Shown in pieces: positions 18,648 to 31,538 of a stretch of 64,000 nucleotides of DNA (its first letter is position 1; each line of letters begins with the position of its first letter). The DNA is taken from assembly GCA_019096065.1 (NCBI GenBank), contig JAGUCH010000004.1, positions 2,604,001 to 2,668,000 on the forward strand. Direction: 5' to 3'. A program made the translations under genes and the position numbers. Source of the stretch: Paracyclopina nana. Lineage: Eukaryota > Arthropoda > Copepoda > Cyclopoida > Cyclopettidae. The notes under the pieces were generated by a model. It searched no databases. It had not been told where the DNA came from and was given only the letters and a program-made list of their open reading frames with translations.

Positions 18648-21600
18648 ATTATTTCAACCCACTCCACAAACCTGCAACGACAGCCAAAAATAAAAGCCCC
18701 TCCTCCCACGACAATTTTATAAAGCTGCCCCCGCGCCCTCTGTTGGGGCCGAGATTTGTACGCACTCTAGCCAGTTCACGAACGCGCCGCAAAAGTGACA
18801 GTTACGCTGACATCATACCGAAAAGTCAGTTTTTCAGCGCAGAAAACTTCTCCAGCTTCATCGAGCTGGACCCAGCCACGGGTGAGCCTGTCCGGGAAAT
18901 CTCAGATCAAGAACTAACCCGTCTGGGATTTCCCATACCGACAGCGCCACCTGAATTGGTCACTCAACGCGCTCAAAACTTTCCCATTGTTGAGTCGCCT
19001 TTTTTCCAGATCATCTCGCGTAAGTAAACCAAGGTTGCGTGAGTGATAATGCTGCGCGAGAAATATTCCGCCAATGATTTGTTGACTGTTTGGGATGTCA
19101 GCTGATTTGCGTATTTTTGTCCTGTTTTTCAGATCCTCCTGTGATCAAAGAGGCGCCAATGAACCAAAGAGTGAAAGCGGGCGGAATTGCGGCCTTTGTT
19201 TGTATTGCCACTGGAGATCCTACCCCACATATCACTTGGAGAAAGGACAAAAAGCCCATTCCACAGGCTCAAAGGTAGTAGACCTCCAAAAATGCTGAAC
19301 TTTGTCCCCTTGTCCCCGAAAAACCAATCAAAAAAAAGGAGGGACATTTGCATACAGTCTCTAAAAGCATAACACTTATGCACTGGCTAAAGGGAAGTTT
19401 TTATCTGATCATTTCAGCCGATATCAAGTGCTGGATTTTCCCGGAGGTTCCCTGCTTCGAATTGAACCAGTGAGAAAAAAGCCAGACATCTCCGAAGTGG
19501 AATGCAGAGCCGAAAATGGAGCAGGAGATGCGGTCTATGCCCAGGCTACATTAACCGTTTATGATGGTAAATATTGTTAATTTAATAATGAAAGTCAGTC
19601 TGCAATTTGCTCTCCTTGAGAGGCGAAGGGGGAGAAACAAGTGTCAAGTTGATAGAGACAAATGAAAAAGTCTTTGTTTCCCCCCAAAATGGCGGAGAGA
19701 AGGTAGCAGCAAGGAAGCAAGGGAGTGGGAAAGCCAGCCTTTTAAAAGCAGATTGCTCACTGCTATGAGCACACACATATAGCTAAATAAAGATTTTAAC
19801 TTCCCCTGAGAGAGGTGGAAGTGGATGTGAAACGTGATTAGAATATGAATAATTAATTAATTTCGTCTCTCAGGGCTCCATTGTATGGTTAATTTGTCCT
19901 GGCTTTCAGCAACATATGATGATGATGATGGCAACAGCAGCTAGGAAAAATAATAATTTTTGCCTCTCCCACCATTTTTTTCAGAGCGAAATCTGCCAGC
20001 TGGGTTTCCTGTGATTACGCAAAATCCCGAAATCAAGGTGGTTGAAAAGGGCACTACAGCCTTGCTAGATTGTGCAGCCACAGGAAGTCCCACTGTGAAC
20101 ATTTATTGGGTCAAAGATTTCACACGATTGGCACCAAATCCCCGATTCTCGGTGGTGCAAGGAGGTAAAAATCGAGGTGAGTGAGATGAAGTCTATGATC
20201 AGGTTAATTTTGCTTCCATTCCAAAAAAAGGGAGGATCGGTATTTTTGCTAAGGAGCAGCAATTTTTTTTTGAAACAGCTACAATTTTCGTCAAATCAGC
20301 TGCTGATCTCGTTTCTGCCACTCACACATTAGTTTTGATTTTTACCGTGACCATTGGCAAAAACTCTGTAATCTAACTTTTTGGCACTTGACGAGTTTCA
20401 CTCTATTTGTTTATTTTTTTGCAACACGAAATAATACTACAAAGTACTGCAAGCCTTCCTCCCATATTTACATATACAAATATTTACCATTTTAGTATAA
20501 ATAGCTATTAAATAAAAATCATAAAAGTAGAGACCCCCAAAGTCACATTACTTTAGCTTAGATAACTATAAAAGTAGTGTATTTAGCATATACATAGTCA
20601 AAAAGATACAAAAGCACAGATAAAAAAACCAGATATAGACATCTCTCACATATCATCTCTTGCTATTATAACCTTAAAGTACTTTATGCATGTTCAAGTC
20701 CTGTAAAATGACTCCTTGATTGGGCAATCCCTCTGAAAAATACCTCAACTGGATCTTTTGCCTCATCTAGGTCAGCTACAAATTGCAGAGAGTCAGGAAA
20801 ATGACCAGGGCAAATATGAATGTGTGGCCGAAAATGAAGTGGGCTCTCAGTACTCCTACTCAGCTCAGCTTTATGTTCGAGGTAAGAAAATTAGTTGGTC
20901 CTCCTAATGGCGTTGTTCATGAAATGGGGGCCATTTTTCGAATGTCAACGGCCAACAACCAGCAGCAGCAGATTTCCTGCCAGGGCTGCATTTCATAATT
21001 GCTTTCTTTTTTCTATGACTATTTTCAAAATTCTACTTTAATTTCCCCATGCAAGGGCTGCTGCTGCTGCTTTGTGTGCCAACATATAGTTCCAGTTTGT
21101 TTACTTTTCATCATGAGTGTGCTTTCAGTGCGGAGAGTGCCTCCGCGGTTCTCAAGACCACCGGAACCTCATTATGAGGTGATGTCAGGCTCCGGCTTGA
21201 ACATCACCTGCGTGGCAGTTGGCAGTCCCATGCCCTACGTCAAATGGAAAAAGGGCGAGGAGGACGTGAATCCAGAAGTGACGCCTCCGATTGGCAAAAA
21301 TGTCCTGGAGCTGAGTGACATCCGTGAAACGACCACCTACACGTGCGTGGCTGCGTCCAAATGGGGAGTCATCGAAAGCCAGACGACTGTCAGGGTGCAG
21401 ACCCTGCCCAGAGCCCCAGAAAGCCTGAAAGCCACTGAAATCACTCCGACATCTGTCAAATTGTCGTGGAGCTATCCGGGCAGCGGGAGCGAGGTGCAGT
21501 ACTATGTCATCGAGTACCGACCCAAAGTGGCCACGTGGGACTGGAAGGAAATTTCGGGGGCAATTACTCAGTTTTATGACATCAGGGGCCTGTCACCCTA

Positions 21601-24600
21601 CACCGAATATGAATTTGTAGTCCTCGGAGTCAACAATGTGGGCAGAGGGGAGAAATCTGTGCCCATCATGGTCACCACTGGCAACACAGGTGGCAACGGG
21701 GAATTTTCCGAGAGTAAGCCACTTTTTAAAAAAACCACAATACATATGATGATATTTGCCATTTTTCCCACCAGAGTCTGGGTCCACTCCCAGGAACTTG
21801 TCAGCTCGACCTCTGAGTGCCAGCACCATGGTGATTCAATGGGATGAGCCCGAAGATCAAAGTGGACTTGTCACTGTAATTAACTTATTATTATTAAGCC
21901 ATTTTTGCTGGCCTTGGCTGTGCAAGCTTTAGATCTCCTCTAGTAGTAGTATATATAAGATGATTCTTAGAGAGCTACTAGGCATTTGCATAAATTATCA
22001 TCACAGTGCAGGGTCTCGTTCTCCTTTCAGGGCTACAAAGTGTATTACACCACCAATCCTAATTTGCCCCTATCTCAGTGGGAGTCTCAGTTTGTGGACA
22101 ATAACAAATTAACAACAGTCTCAGACCTGATCCCTCACACGATCTACACCATAAAAGTGGAAGCCTACACTGCCATTGGACCTGGTCCCCCATCGCCCCC
22201 AGTTCAGGTAAAGACAAGCCAGCATTAATCAGTGAGTAAATAGACTGGAGCGAGCTTTCTAATTTCAGGTGAAAACTCAACAGGGAGTTCCCAGTCAACC
22301 ATCCAAGCTGAGAACCATCGAATCTCGAGCCACCGGAGTCACAATTGCTTGGGAGCAGCCCACCCATTCAGGAGATCATATAGTATCCTATGAGCTTTAC
22401 TGGAATGACACCTTTTCAGGAGATGTAAGTGATGGATGGAAGAAATGGGACTTTGCATAGTGAATCGATTCTTTTTGCAGTTCACCAACCATCGAACCCT
22501 GGATCCACCTGTAACCCAGTACACTTTGGATGGGCTTTACCCAAATTCCCTTTATTATGTCTGGGTGGCTGCCAAATCCAAGAGGGGTGAAGGGGCCACA
22601 ACTCCGCCCTTATCAGTCAGAACGGAGCAATATTGTAAGTACTTTCTATACATGTTCTCTGTATGTTCTACACTCGCGCGCGCTCAATTATTGTGGGGTA
22701 AGTTGTACGATTACCATGCTCCTTTTTGGTTCAATTCCCATTTTTGGTTCAGAGCACAAAATTCAGCACCACGTTGTGATAATTGAAATTACTTTGAAAA
22801 GTTGTTTATTTAACTAGAGGAGCGATGCTCTCAAAATACGTGAATTTTCATCCTTGCACCTATTCAGGATTGAGCTCACAAGCACAGTTATATTTTCAAG
22901 GCACAAACCCCAACAAGCATCATTTTATTATACTGTTAAAAACCGTCGCTGTCACGTTTACTGCTAGGCTCCAAGTTGTCGATGTAATTTAAGTTTGGCT
23001 CTTTTTCTCTCTTTCTCTCCAAATCACACCACCAATTGCTTAATGCACCGCTAAATAAAAAATGAACACACACTCCACCGACAAAAACAAAAAGATCCCG
23101 GAGCCGCGCCAGACTTTGTCAAAGCCTTTGCCGAGTCCTCGACCGCAATCAGAGTCGTGTGGAAGCCTCCGCCTGTAGGCAAGCGAAATGGAGATATCAC
23201 CTACTACAAAATCTTCTATGTGCCAAGCTCAGTGCCTTCGACGAGAGAAGACACTGAAGCGATCATGGTGGAGATCCAGGATCCCAATGCCTCCGAGTTT
23301 GTCATTGACGAGCTGCAAAAGTGGACTGAATACAGAGTCTGGATGTTGGCTGGCACCATTGTGGGCGACGGGCCCTCGTCCTACCCTGTGCTAGTCCGGA
23401 CTGGTGAAGACGGTATGCCACTACTACTACTCTAACTAACTACTATAGCAAATACTACTACTACTCAAAAAGAACTGATTGTCAGCCATCATCAGTTTTT
23501 GGTGTCATGTTTCCTCTTACTAACATATGCTTTGAATGTACTGAGCAAAAAAGTCATGTACAACTACAACTACAATTTTGGCATCCTGAATTGGGGGTGA
23601 TGGAGGGTGTTGGTGGAGGGGTTAAATGGAAAAAAAAACACTGCGAACACCACTTTTTGTTTCATATGAGCACTAACAGAAAAAACCAATAATATTGACA
23701 CCAGACAGACACTCACATCGCTGCTACTTCGAGAAATTGCAACACATTTCCAAGACATGAGATGCATGCTTCTCCTTCTTTATTTTACTACTTTTCATTC
23801 ACAACTCACATCTTTGACATACTTTCCTAATTTTGCACATTTTGCCACCAAACCAAAAGCTTGGTGGGTGGCAGCTTTCCTATATGATACAGCATGGAAA
23901 TACTTACTTAATTTCTCTTTTAGTGGTTATTAAAAAACATACACATGCCAATCCATCCCCAATGAATTGCCTCCTCGATCATCAACAAAAATGACAACAA
24001 CAACGAATTTAACGAGAAAATTGATCCATGCCAAAAAAGAAACAATAATTTAATCAATCTTTTTGTTCTCTCTCTCTTTTTCATCCGCATTTGTCACCTT
24101 TCCTGCATTCCTCTATTCTTATGCCCCATTCCCAATATTTAATAAAAATGTTGGTGAAATCAAAATCTAGCAGTGTACAGTAAGTATTTGGAGGAGAATC
24201 AAGCGAAATTTCAGAGGTCCTGTAGTTAGACATACTATGATGCACTTCAAGAAGTGTTTTACAGTTGATTTTTCACTGCAACAATTATACTGCTATTTTA
24301 TAACTGAGAGTAAAACCCATCTCCATGGCATGGTCCATTTATGTATTATATATTATGATAGCATCCTAAACCCACCTTTTGCCTTCTAATGAATTTTTGT
24401 ACATATGCTCCATGCATGCCTATTATTGCCTTTGACATGTGATTGCATGCGAATTCAATGTATTTGCAGTCTGCACTTCTTTCGCACCTACTTTTTCGTT
24501 CCTTTTACATTTGAGTTGATGTTCAATATGGCGTCTTGTCACCATATATCAAGAACATGATGTGATGCCCCTTTTTAATTGATCCATTTGTGCATTTCCC

Positions 24601-27600
24601 AGTTCCTGGAGAGCCCACCAACCTCCACGCCACAGTCATCAATTCGAGCACTGTGGAAGTCACTTGGGATCCACCAGTGGACAAAGACCAAAATGGCATC
24701 ATCAGAGGATATCAAATTCACGTTCAGCCCAAAAATGTGGTATGTATACACTTTGCTATGCCACGCATATGTGTATCCTGATATTTCGATCATTTCAGGA
24801 ATCTGCTTACTACATGCCACTGACATTCAATACTGGAAGTGGTGATGTCACAGCATACAATGTCACTGGTTTGGCACCTGATACAAGATACACCATCCAA
24901 GTGGCTGCACTTACCCGAAGAGGAGACGGAACCAGGAGTAAGCCATTCAAGATCAGTACACCAGGTGGAGTTCCTTCTAGGCCTAATATCACTCCAAGGT
25001 AATTATAGTATAAGCTACTGGATATAAGTGACTGCAAAACCTCAATTCTAGGCTGATTGAGCCCATTCAAAATGGCATCACCATGGACATTGAGTGGACT
25101 AAGCCAGTGGAGACTTTTGGCGAACTGTTGGGATACCTTGTCAAGTATGGGAAGCGAGGCCAGAAGCTCACCGAGATTCTTATCACCGACAAGGACGTGC
25201 AACACCAGCAAATTTCCAACCTGGAGAAAGGCCTCGAGTACGAGTTCCGAGTTGCTGGCATGAACAAGGTCGGAGCTGGTCAAGAGGCCATTGCCATGTA
25301 TTTGACTCCGGAAGGCATGCCCACGGATTCTCCCAAGAATATCTCCACTCGATTCCAAACGCCTGACGTCATTGAAATTTCCTACGATCCGCCTCCAGAA
25401 GAGGCCAGGAACGGACAGGTAAAGAGAAATGATAAAATGTCTGAGGCCATACGTTAAGGTGCGGAATTTCAGATCACCATGTATGACATCCATTTGTGGA
25501 AAAGCCTCGTGACGGAAGACAAACTGACTCGAACCACCACCGAAAGGAAGGCAATTTTCACTGACCTGGACGACAACACAGAATACCAATTTCAGGTAAA
25601 TTATTAGCATTATTAGGAGATGTAGCCAGTCCTCATCATTATTTTATCTCTACGTGCAGGTGAGGGCGAACACGAGGAAAGGTCCAGGTCCATGGTCGAG
25701 CAAAGTGAGCTTCAGAACGGACCGAAACATCATTCGAGCTCCTCAGAGAGTTCAGGCCATGGCCATTTCTGACAGCAACATCGAAGTTTGGTGGGAGCCG
25801 GTGCCCTTGCGCACGAGGGTGATTGGCTATGAAATTTTCTATTCCATGAGTGATGCTGAGGATCTGACAAAATGGACTCGGAAAACCGTGGGACTGACCA
25901 CTTCAGCAGAGCTGACCAATCTGGAGCGAGACATCCCTTATGGCATTCGAGTGGCCGCAAGAACGGACGAAGGCCTCGGAAGATTAAGCCAGAAAATCAT
26001 CGTTGAAGTCAAGCCCAGGAACGTCGTGCTCAACCTGCGAGCCAAAGACACTTCCACCCACACCATGGAGCTGTCATGGAGTCCGCCCATCGATCTGACT
26101 CCAATCAACTACAAAATCAGCTACAATGCCTACAAGGCTTTCGTGGATGCTCAGGGCGTGACGCAGAGCGCCCATATACCAACAATCACCATTCTCGTGT
26201 CACCCAAAACGACTGTCTACAAAATCAACGATTTGTCACCCTTCACCACCTACCACGTCAACGTGTCAGCCATACCGAGTGACAGGTCTTACCGGCCTCC
26301 GGCCAAGATCTCGGTGACCACCCAAATGGCCGCCCCCCAACCTATGGTCCGGCCGGACTTTTATGGCGTGCGAAAGCAGAATCAGGGGGAGATTGTTGTG
26401 TTTCTGCCCCGAGCCTCCGAAGAGTACGGGCTCATCAGCCACTACTACGTCATTGTCATCCCCAACAGCAACTCGAGCACGGTCCGGTATCCGGATCAGT
26501 ACAACACTGAAGATCTGGTGGCCTACTCCATGAGCACGATCAATGACGACAACGAGGATTTCGAAGACAAGCCCTACATCGCTGCCAAGTTCCTCCAGCA
26601 ATCCATCAAGTACGCGTTCGTCCTCGGCGATGGCCTCAACTACGAAGGCTTCATCAACCGCAAGCTCAAGCCGGACACCTACTACAAGATCTTTGTGCGC
26701 TCCTACGTGGACGTGCCCCAGAAGCACTTGTACACCTCCAGCCCGTTCAGTCCGGAGCTGAACTTGAACATGATGCAGGAGCCGCCAGGACCTCCGCCCA
26801 AGCGGCCCATGCCAGGGGGTGATGTGTTCGGCGGAGGGACAAATGGCAAGCCGAAGCAGAAGCAGAGCTCCATGGTTTGGGTCGTGGGGCCCGTTTTGGC
26901 GTTCATCCTCTTCGCCTTCCTCATCATCTTGATTTGCGTGCTGAGGAGGCGCCGGCAAAATACCAAGCAGCCTCTGGAGCAGGGCGCTGTGCTCACCCCC
27001 CTCATGTCTGGCTTTGAAATGAACAATGCTCAGGTCGTGGCTCATGTCAACGGAAATGGCACCCTGGATGGCAACATGCCCGCGTCCATGATCATGGACA
27101 TGGGATCCGCGGCCATCAATGATCCGGTGGAGCTGCGTCGGCTCAACTTCCAGACTCCGGGCATGATGTCCCATCCTCCGATTCCAATCATGGATTTGGC
27201 TGCTCACATCGACGATCTCAAGGCAGATGACAATCTCAAATTTTCTGCCGAGTACGAGTCCATCGAGCCGGGCCAGCAGTTCACGTGGGACAACTCGAGC
27301 ATGGATGTGAACAAGCACAAAAACCGATATGCCAATGTGATCGCCTACGACCATTCCAGGGTTGTCCTGCAGCCTGTGGATGGAGTGCCCGGCTCAGACT
27401 ACATCAATGCAAACTATTGTGATGGGTACCGCAAGGCCAATGCGTACATAGCCACCCAGGGGCCTTTGCCAGAGACTTTTGCAGACTTCTGGAGGATGGT
27501 GTGGGAGCAGAGGTCATCCACAATTGTCATGTTGACCAAGTTGGAGGAGAGGTCGAGGATCAAGTGTGACCAGTATTGGCCCACCAGAGGCACTGAGGCC

Positions 27601-29240
27601 TATGGAGTCATGAGGTACTTTCAATAGTGATTCTTTCATGCTCAGTATCCATGAGTTTTCTTCATTTCAGTGTGACCCTTACTGACACCCAGGATCTTGC
27701 CACCTATGTGATACGAACCTTCCAGCTGCAACGAGTGAGTTCACTGAACGTAAGCATCCCTTTTTACACATATACAAACACATTACACGAATTATCCCAT
27801 ATATTGAGCTTTAGCTTCGTGTCAGGAGGTAACTTGCAAATCCCCAACTTCAATTGCTTTCTCTTCAGTTCAACCTCTTTTAAAAAACCACAGAAATACA
27901 ACAATGATGATCAGTGCATGTAAACCTTTTCAGTTTTTATCATACAGCTTTCGCAAGTAGATTTTAGCATGTTTGCTGTTACGTTAAATCTTGCCATCTT
28001 ATAGATGGGATACACTGACCGAAGGGAGGTCAAGCAGTTCCAATACACAGCTTGGCCAGATCATGGTGTGCCAGACTACCCTGGCCCTTTCTTGCAATTC
28101 CTGAGGAGAATCAACACCATGAACCCCCTGGACGCTGGTCCCATGATCACCCACTGTTCCGCCGGAGTGGGTCGCACTGGCGCCTTCATTGTCATCGACT
28201 CCATGCTGGAGAGGCTTAAATACGAGAAGACCATCGATGTCTATGGCCACGTGACGTGCCTAAGGGCGCAGCGCAATTACATGGTCCAGACCGAGGACCA
28301 GTACGTGTTCATCCATGAGGCCCTCTTCGAGGCTGTCATGTCGGGAAGCACAGAGATCCCCTGCCGGAGCCTGCATCACCACATCCAATCCTTGATGCAG
28401 ACTGAGCCCGGCGAAAACATCACCTCCATGGAGTTGGAGTTCAAGAAGCTCTCCTCGCTGCCCTCGGAGCCTCAGCGTTTCGTCAGCGCCAACCTTCCGG
28501 TGAACAAGTTCAAGAACCGGCTCGTGAATATCTTGCCCTACGAGTCCACGAGGGTGTGCCTGCAGCCCTTGAGGGGCGAAGAGGGCAGTGATTACATCAA
28601 TGGCAGCTACATCGACGGCTACAGATACAGGAACGCTTACATTGCCACCCAGGGCCCGCTCAATGAGACTGTGGAGGACTTTTGGCGCATGCTTTGGGAG
28701 CACAACTCCACCATCATTGTGATGCTGACCAAGCAACGTGAAATGGGCCGTGAGAAGTGTGCGCAATACTGGCCGAGCGATCGGTCAGCCCGATATCAGT
28801 GCTTTGTCGTGGATCCTCTGGCTGAGTACAACATGCCTCAGTATTTGCTCCGGGAGTTCAAAGTCACCGATGCTCGCGACGGCAGCTCCAGGACGGTGAG
28901 GCAGTTCCAATTCACAGACTGGCCGGAGCAGGGCGTGCCCAAGTCTGGAGAAGCTTTCATTGACTTCATCGGCCAGGTGCACAAGACGAAGGAGCAGTTT
29001 GGCCAGGAAGGCCCCATCACCGTTCATTGCAGCGCCGGAGTCGGCCGGACGGGAGTCTTCATCACCTTGAGCATTGTGCTCGAACGGATGCAATATGAGG
29101 GCGTGGTGGATGTCTTCCAGACTGTGCGCGGCCTTCGGACGCAGAGGCCGGCCATGGTGCAGACGGAAGACCAGTACCAGTTCTGCTACCGAGCTGCCTT
29201 GGAGTACCTCTCCTCCTTTGACACGCCCTATCCGGAATGA
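18648..29240 (+). CDS. Lar: Receptor protein tyrosine phosphatase LAR (5' end missing)
   Basis: Single-pass receptor that dephosphorylates tyrosines of cytoskeletal and adhesion proteins; the family acts in axon guidance and synapses. Phase-consistent exons: 18648-19019, 19133-19274, 19418-19566, 19985-20176, 20771-20881, 21129-21713, 21775-21875, 22031-22207, 22269-22424, 22481-22634, 23095-23412, 24603-24739, 24799-24998, 25052-25418, 25473-25595, 25660-27614, 27671-27734, 28005-29240, giving about 2178 residues without the start. Order: a roughly 120-residue extension with an RTRR site, three Ig domains (exons 2-6), nine fibronectin III domains, one membrane segment (about 26870-26945) followed by RRRR, phosphatase domain D1 ([17 protein letters not shown]) and D2 ([17 protein letters not shown]); both catalytic Cys are kept. 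The acceptor at 23094 is weak (poor pyrimidine tract) but restores frame. The signal-peptide exon was not found. Confidence 0.96.
23413..24602 (+). other. Long Lar intron between fibronectin III domains 4 and 5
   Basis: A 1190-base intron of phase 1, the longest inside the visible Lar gene. I see no exon or element in it. The other Lar introns over 300 bases (19567-19984 and 20177-20770) likewise show no coding content. Confidence 0.8.
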
Positions 29241-29391
29241 CATACGGCCGTCCTGGAACTCGGAGTTTGAAGCCGTCAAGTCATCCTGCGATTATCTACA
29301 AATCCTCTACCACCATACGTAACCATCAGGCTAAACGTAACTGAGTAATTTTATGTGATTTTTTAATTGCTATATATAACAGCTTTTTCAG

Positions 29392-29808
29392 CTTGTTTCC
29401 GGAGCTGAAGAGGAGGAAAGGCCTCAGTTGGATTATTCAGCCGAGGAAGAGTCTGAGGACTATGAAACGCAACAGCAAAGATGGAGTACCTACATCTTGA
29501 ATTTGAACGCCCTCAGAAGCAACAAGAGAAATGGAGGCGTGGCCCACCTCGAGCCAGCTGAGCCCGACACGCCCGTTTCACCCCCGTATGTGGTAGCCCC
29601 TTCTTTCGAGATGCGGTGGCCTGCAGCTCCGGCGGCGAATGGCGGCCAATTTCAACCGCCGGCTTTCCAGTTAACCTCGCACAAACAGCTCGAGATGAGC
29701 TGCTCAGACCAAGCGAGCAGTGATGAAAGTCCGCCATATTTGCCGGCCGGATTAAAACCCTCGGCTCCGCATCCCAACGAGGAATTTGTGGTTGAGAAAT
29801 CGGTCTAG
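29392..29808 (+). CDS. Orphan terminal coding exon behind Lar
   Basis: An open frame of 138 codons directly after a good acceptor (pyrimidine run, then TTTTTCAG at 29384-29391), ending in TAG at 29806-29808. It starts acidic (a run of Glu), includes a W-S-T-Y-I-L-N segment and then becomes Pro/Ser-rich; it reads like real, partly disordered protein. It has no plausible ATG of its own, so it should be the last exon of some transcript. It lies 151 bases after the Lar stop but in another frame, and I found no donor in the Lar last exon that would join it in frame. It could be an alternative Lar tail or part of another gene. Confidence 0.4.
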   Translation, partial: LVSGAEEEERPQLDYSAEEESEDYETQQQRWSTYILNLNALRSNKRNGGVAHLEPAEPDTPVSPPYVVAPSFEMRWPAAPAANGGQFQPPAFQLTSHKQLEMSCSDQASSDESPPYLPAGLKPSAPHPNEEFVVEKSV

Positions 29809-30949
29809 CTTTGTTCCAGTTCCAGGACTCCATAATTGATTACCAAAGATGAGTGCAGCAGCAGATTTTAAGGTGTCTTTCACAAGTGAAGAAGAAAATG
29901 AAGGATGAATTGTGTACTACTTGATTTTCCACGAGGAATTTACCACCCAACAAAGTATACTTATTAGAGAGCTATTTAGTAACGAGCTAGATAACAGATG
30001 CCAAAAATGTATTGTACTACTACCACTATAGCCCGGTTCCAACAACAAAATAAGTATAGTATAAGTATGATTAACCAGTATAGTATGGTACAGCTGAGCG
30101 CGCGAGCTAGCAGGCACCATACTATACTTATAAGTATAAGTAAGGTGTCCATACTATACTGATTTTCATTGTTGGAACCGGGCTTATATCTTGATTATTT
30201 AGTATTTGTCAGACTACACGAGATAACACTGTGCAAGCAGACTAGTATTCAATTGGTATACATAATTAGAAAGCAACATGGCTGGACCAAAAGTAATTCG
30301 GGAAAAATGTAGCAGGATGACGCGAAAATTCAAACGACAACTCGAGAATATCCAGGAACAAACAACTCAACAATAATTGAAATGTGACTATGACTCTGAA
30401 AAATTGCTCACCTTTTTGCTAAAAATCTTACTTTTACGCAAAAAATTACCTTCCTTTTCCCCCCTTTGCTTCTTGGTGTTCTACGTTTGAATTTTCCGAG
30501 TAACAATGAATGGTCCAATCTGATTTTTGAAAATTGCACTCCCCCATATACAAATCTAGCCTGGAAACTTGCACACGTTTTGATCTTACCGGCTTCTTTT
30601 TCCCCCATAGAACTGAAAGCATGCTGCAAAATCATCCTATTATTTTTCAAAAGAAAAACAACCTTTCCTACTTAAGAAAAAACTGTTGAAAATGATCTCA
30701 TATTCGTTATACATTTTAGTAGAATTAGTAGAATCTCAGATGATGTTACGCGTATATACGTATTGCGATCACATTTGCATATTGCAAGAACATATCTTTT
30801 TGTCAACATACCTGAACGCATTATTAAAACTTGCTATGATTGAAATAAAAACAAAAATGATGAAATACTGAAATGTGCAGCTTTTATTATATGGTACAAA
30901 AAGCACATATGTTCTTAAGCTCACACGCAGTTGATAGCAGCTAGCAACC
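29809..30949. other. Intergenic region between the orphan exon and the small secreted gene
   Basis: No gene seen. It contains the 155-base inverted-repeat element at 30030-30184; the remainder is AT-rich. Confidence 0.7.
30030..30184. mobile_element. MITE-like inverted-repeat element (155 bases)
   Basis: The ends are perfect 16-base inverted repeats: AGCCCGGTTCCAACAA at 30030-30045 and its reverse complement at 30169-30184. The pairing continues inward for about 18 more bases with one indel and one mismatch. TAT flanks both sides (30027-30029 and 30185-30187), a possible 3-base target duplication. No coding capacity. This fits a non-autonomous DNA transposon; the family is not determinable from one copy. 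Confidence 0.75.
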
Positions 30950-31291
30950 ATGATTGCAAGTGCTCTACTATTTGTGGCTTTCTGTGTATGCAATTCAGAA
31001 ACAAGATCCATTCTGGAGGTCAACTTGAGTATAATTACTTGTTACTGATATATACTGCAAAATGGCAGCTTTTTCAATATATCCTCAGTTGAGTATGACT
31101 TTGCTCCTACATCTGCAACAACAATTGGATCGGATTACGACTTGACTACCACAGGACTTTTAGATTCAGCCGAGTACCTGGAGGATTCCAGGAAAATCAC
31201 AACTTTCATCATGTCAACCACAGAGGGAGTAAAAATGCTTGATGATGATCAAACAAGGTTCAAACGAGGAGCTGACCACTTCATGGACTAG
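30950..31291 (+). CDS. Small secreted protein, possible peptide precursor
   Basis: Two exons, 30950-31028 and 31088-31291, joined by a 59-base GT-AG intron (phase 1), give about 93 residues. The protein opens with a typical signal peptide (M-I-A-S-A-L-L-F-V-A-F, cleavage likely after C-V-C-N-S or nearby). The rest is acidic and rich in Ser/Thr, and near the C-terminus a Lys-Arg pair is followed by Gly-Ala-Asp-His-Phe-Met-Asp and the stop. A dibasic site like this can be cut by prohormone convertases, so a neuropeptide-like or other secreted precursor is possible, but I recognise no family. An AATAAA lies 44 bases after the stop. It sits 248 bases before the sphingomyelinase start codon on the same strand. 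Confidence 0.6.
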
Positions 31292-31334
31292 TTGACAGGA
31301 AAATGCTATTGTACTTTTTGCATTTTTGTAGTGA

Positions 31335-31340
31335 AATAAA
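31335..31340 (+). terminator. Poly(A) signal AATAAA of the small secreted gene
   Basis: Canonical AATAAA 44 bases after the stop codon at 31289-31291. Confidence 0.65.
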
Positions 31341-31538
31341 GCTATATAATAAAAGCATGCCATAAAAAACTCTTGCATTTTTGAATATTTGCGTAGTGAT
31401 TTAGGATTCACTGTAGTTTTGCGCGTTTTTGTATTGCTCAAGAGCTTTATCTTTCAAAATCCGGTTTTTGTAGCATTATCATCTATAGCAGAAAAAGCAT
31501 CATTTGTGTGTTGCTCATTGACAGTTAAAGAGATCAAG

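Noticed and set aside
26266-27354. 362-codon minus-strand frame inside Lar
   Set aside because: It is the reverse of the well-supported large Lar exon and reflects its codon bias only.
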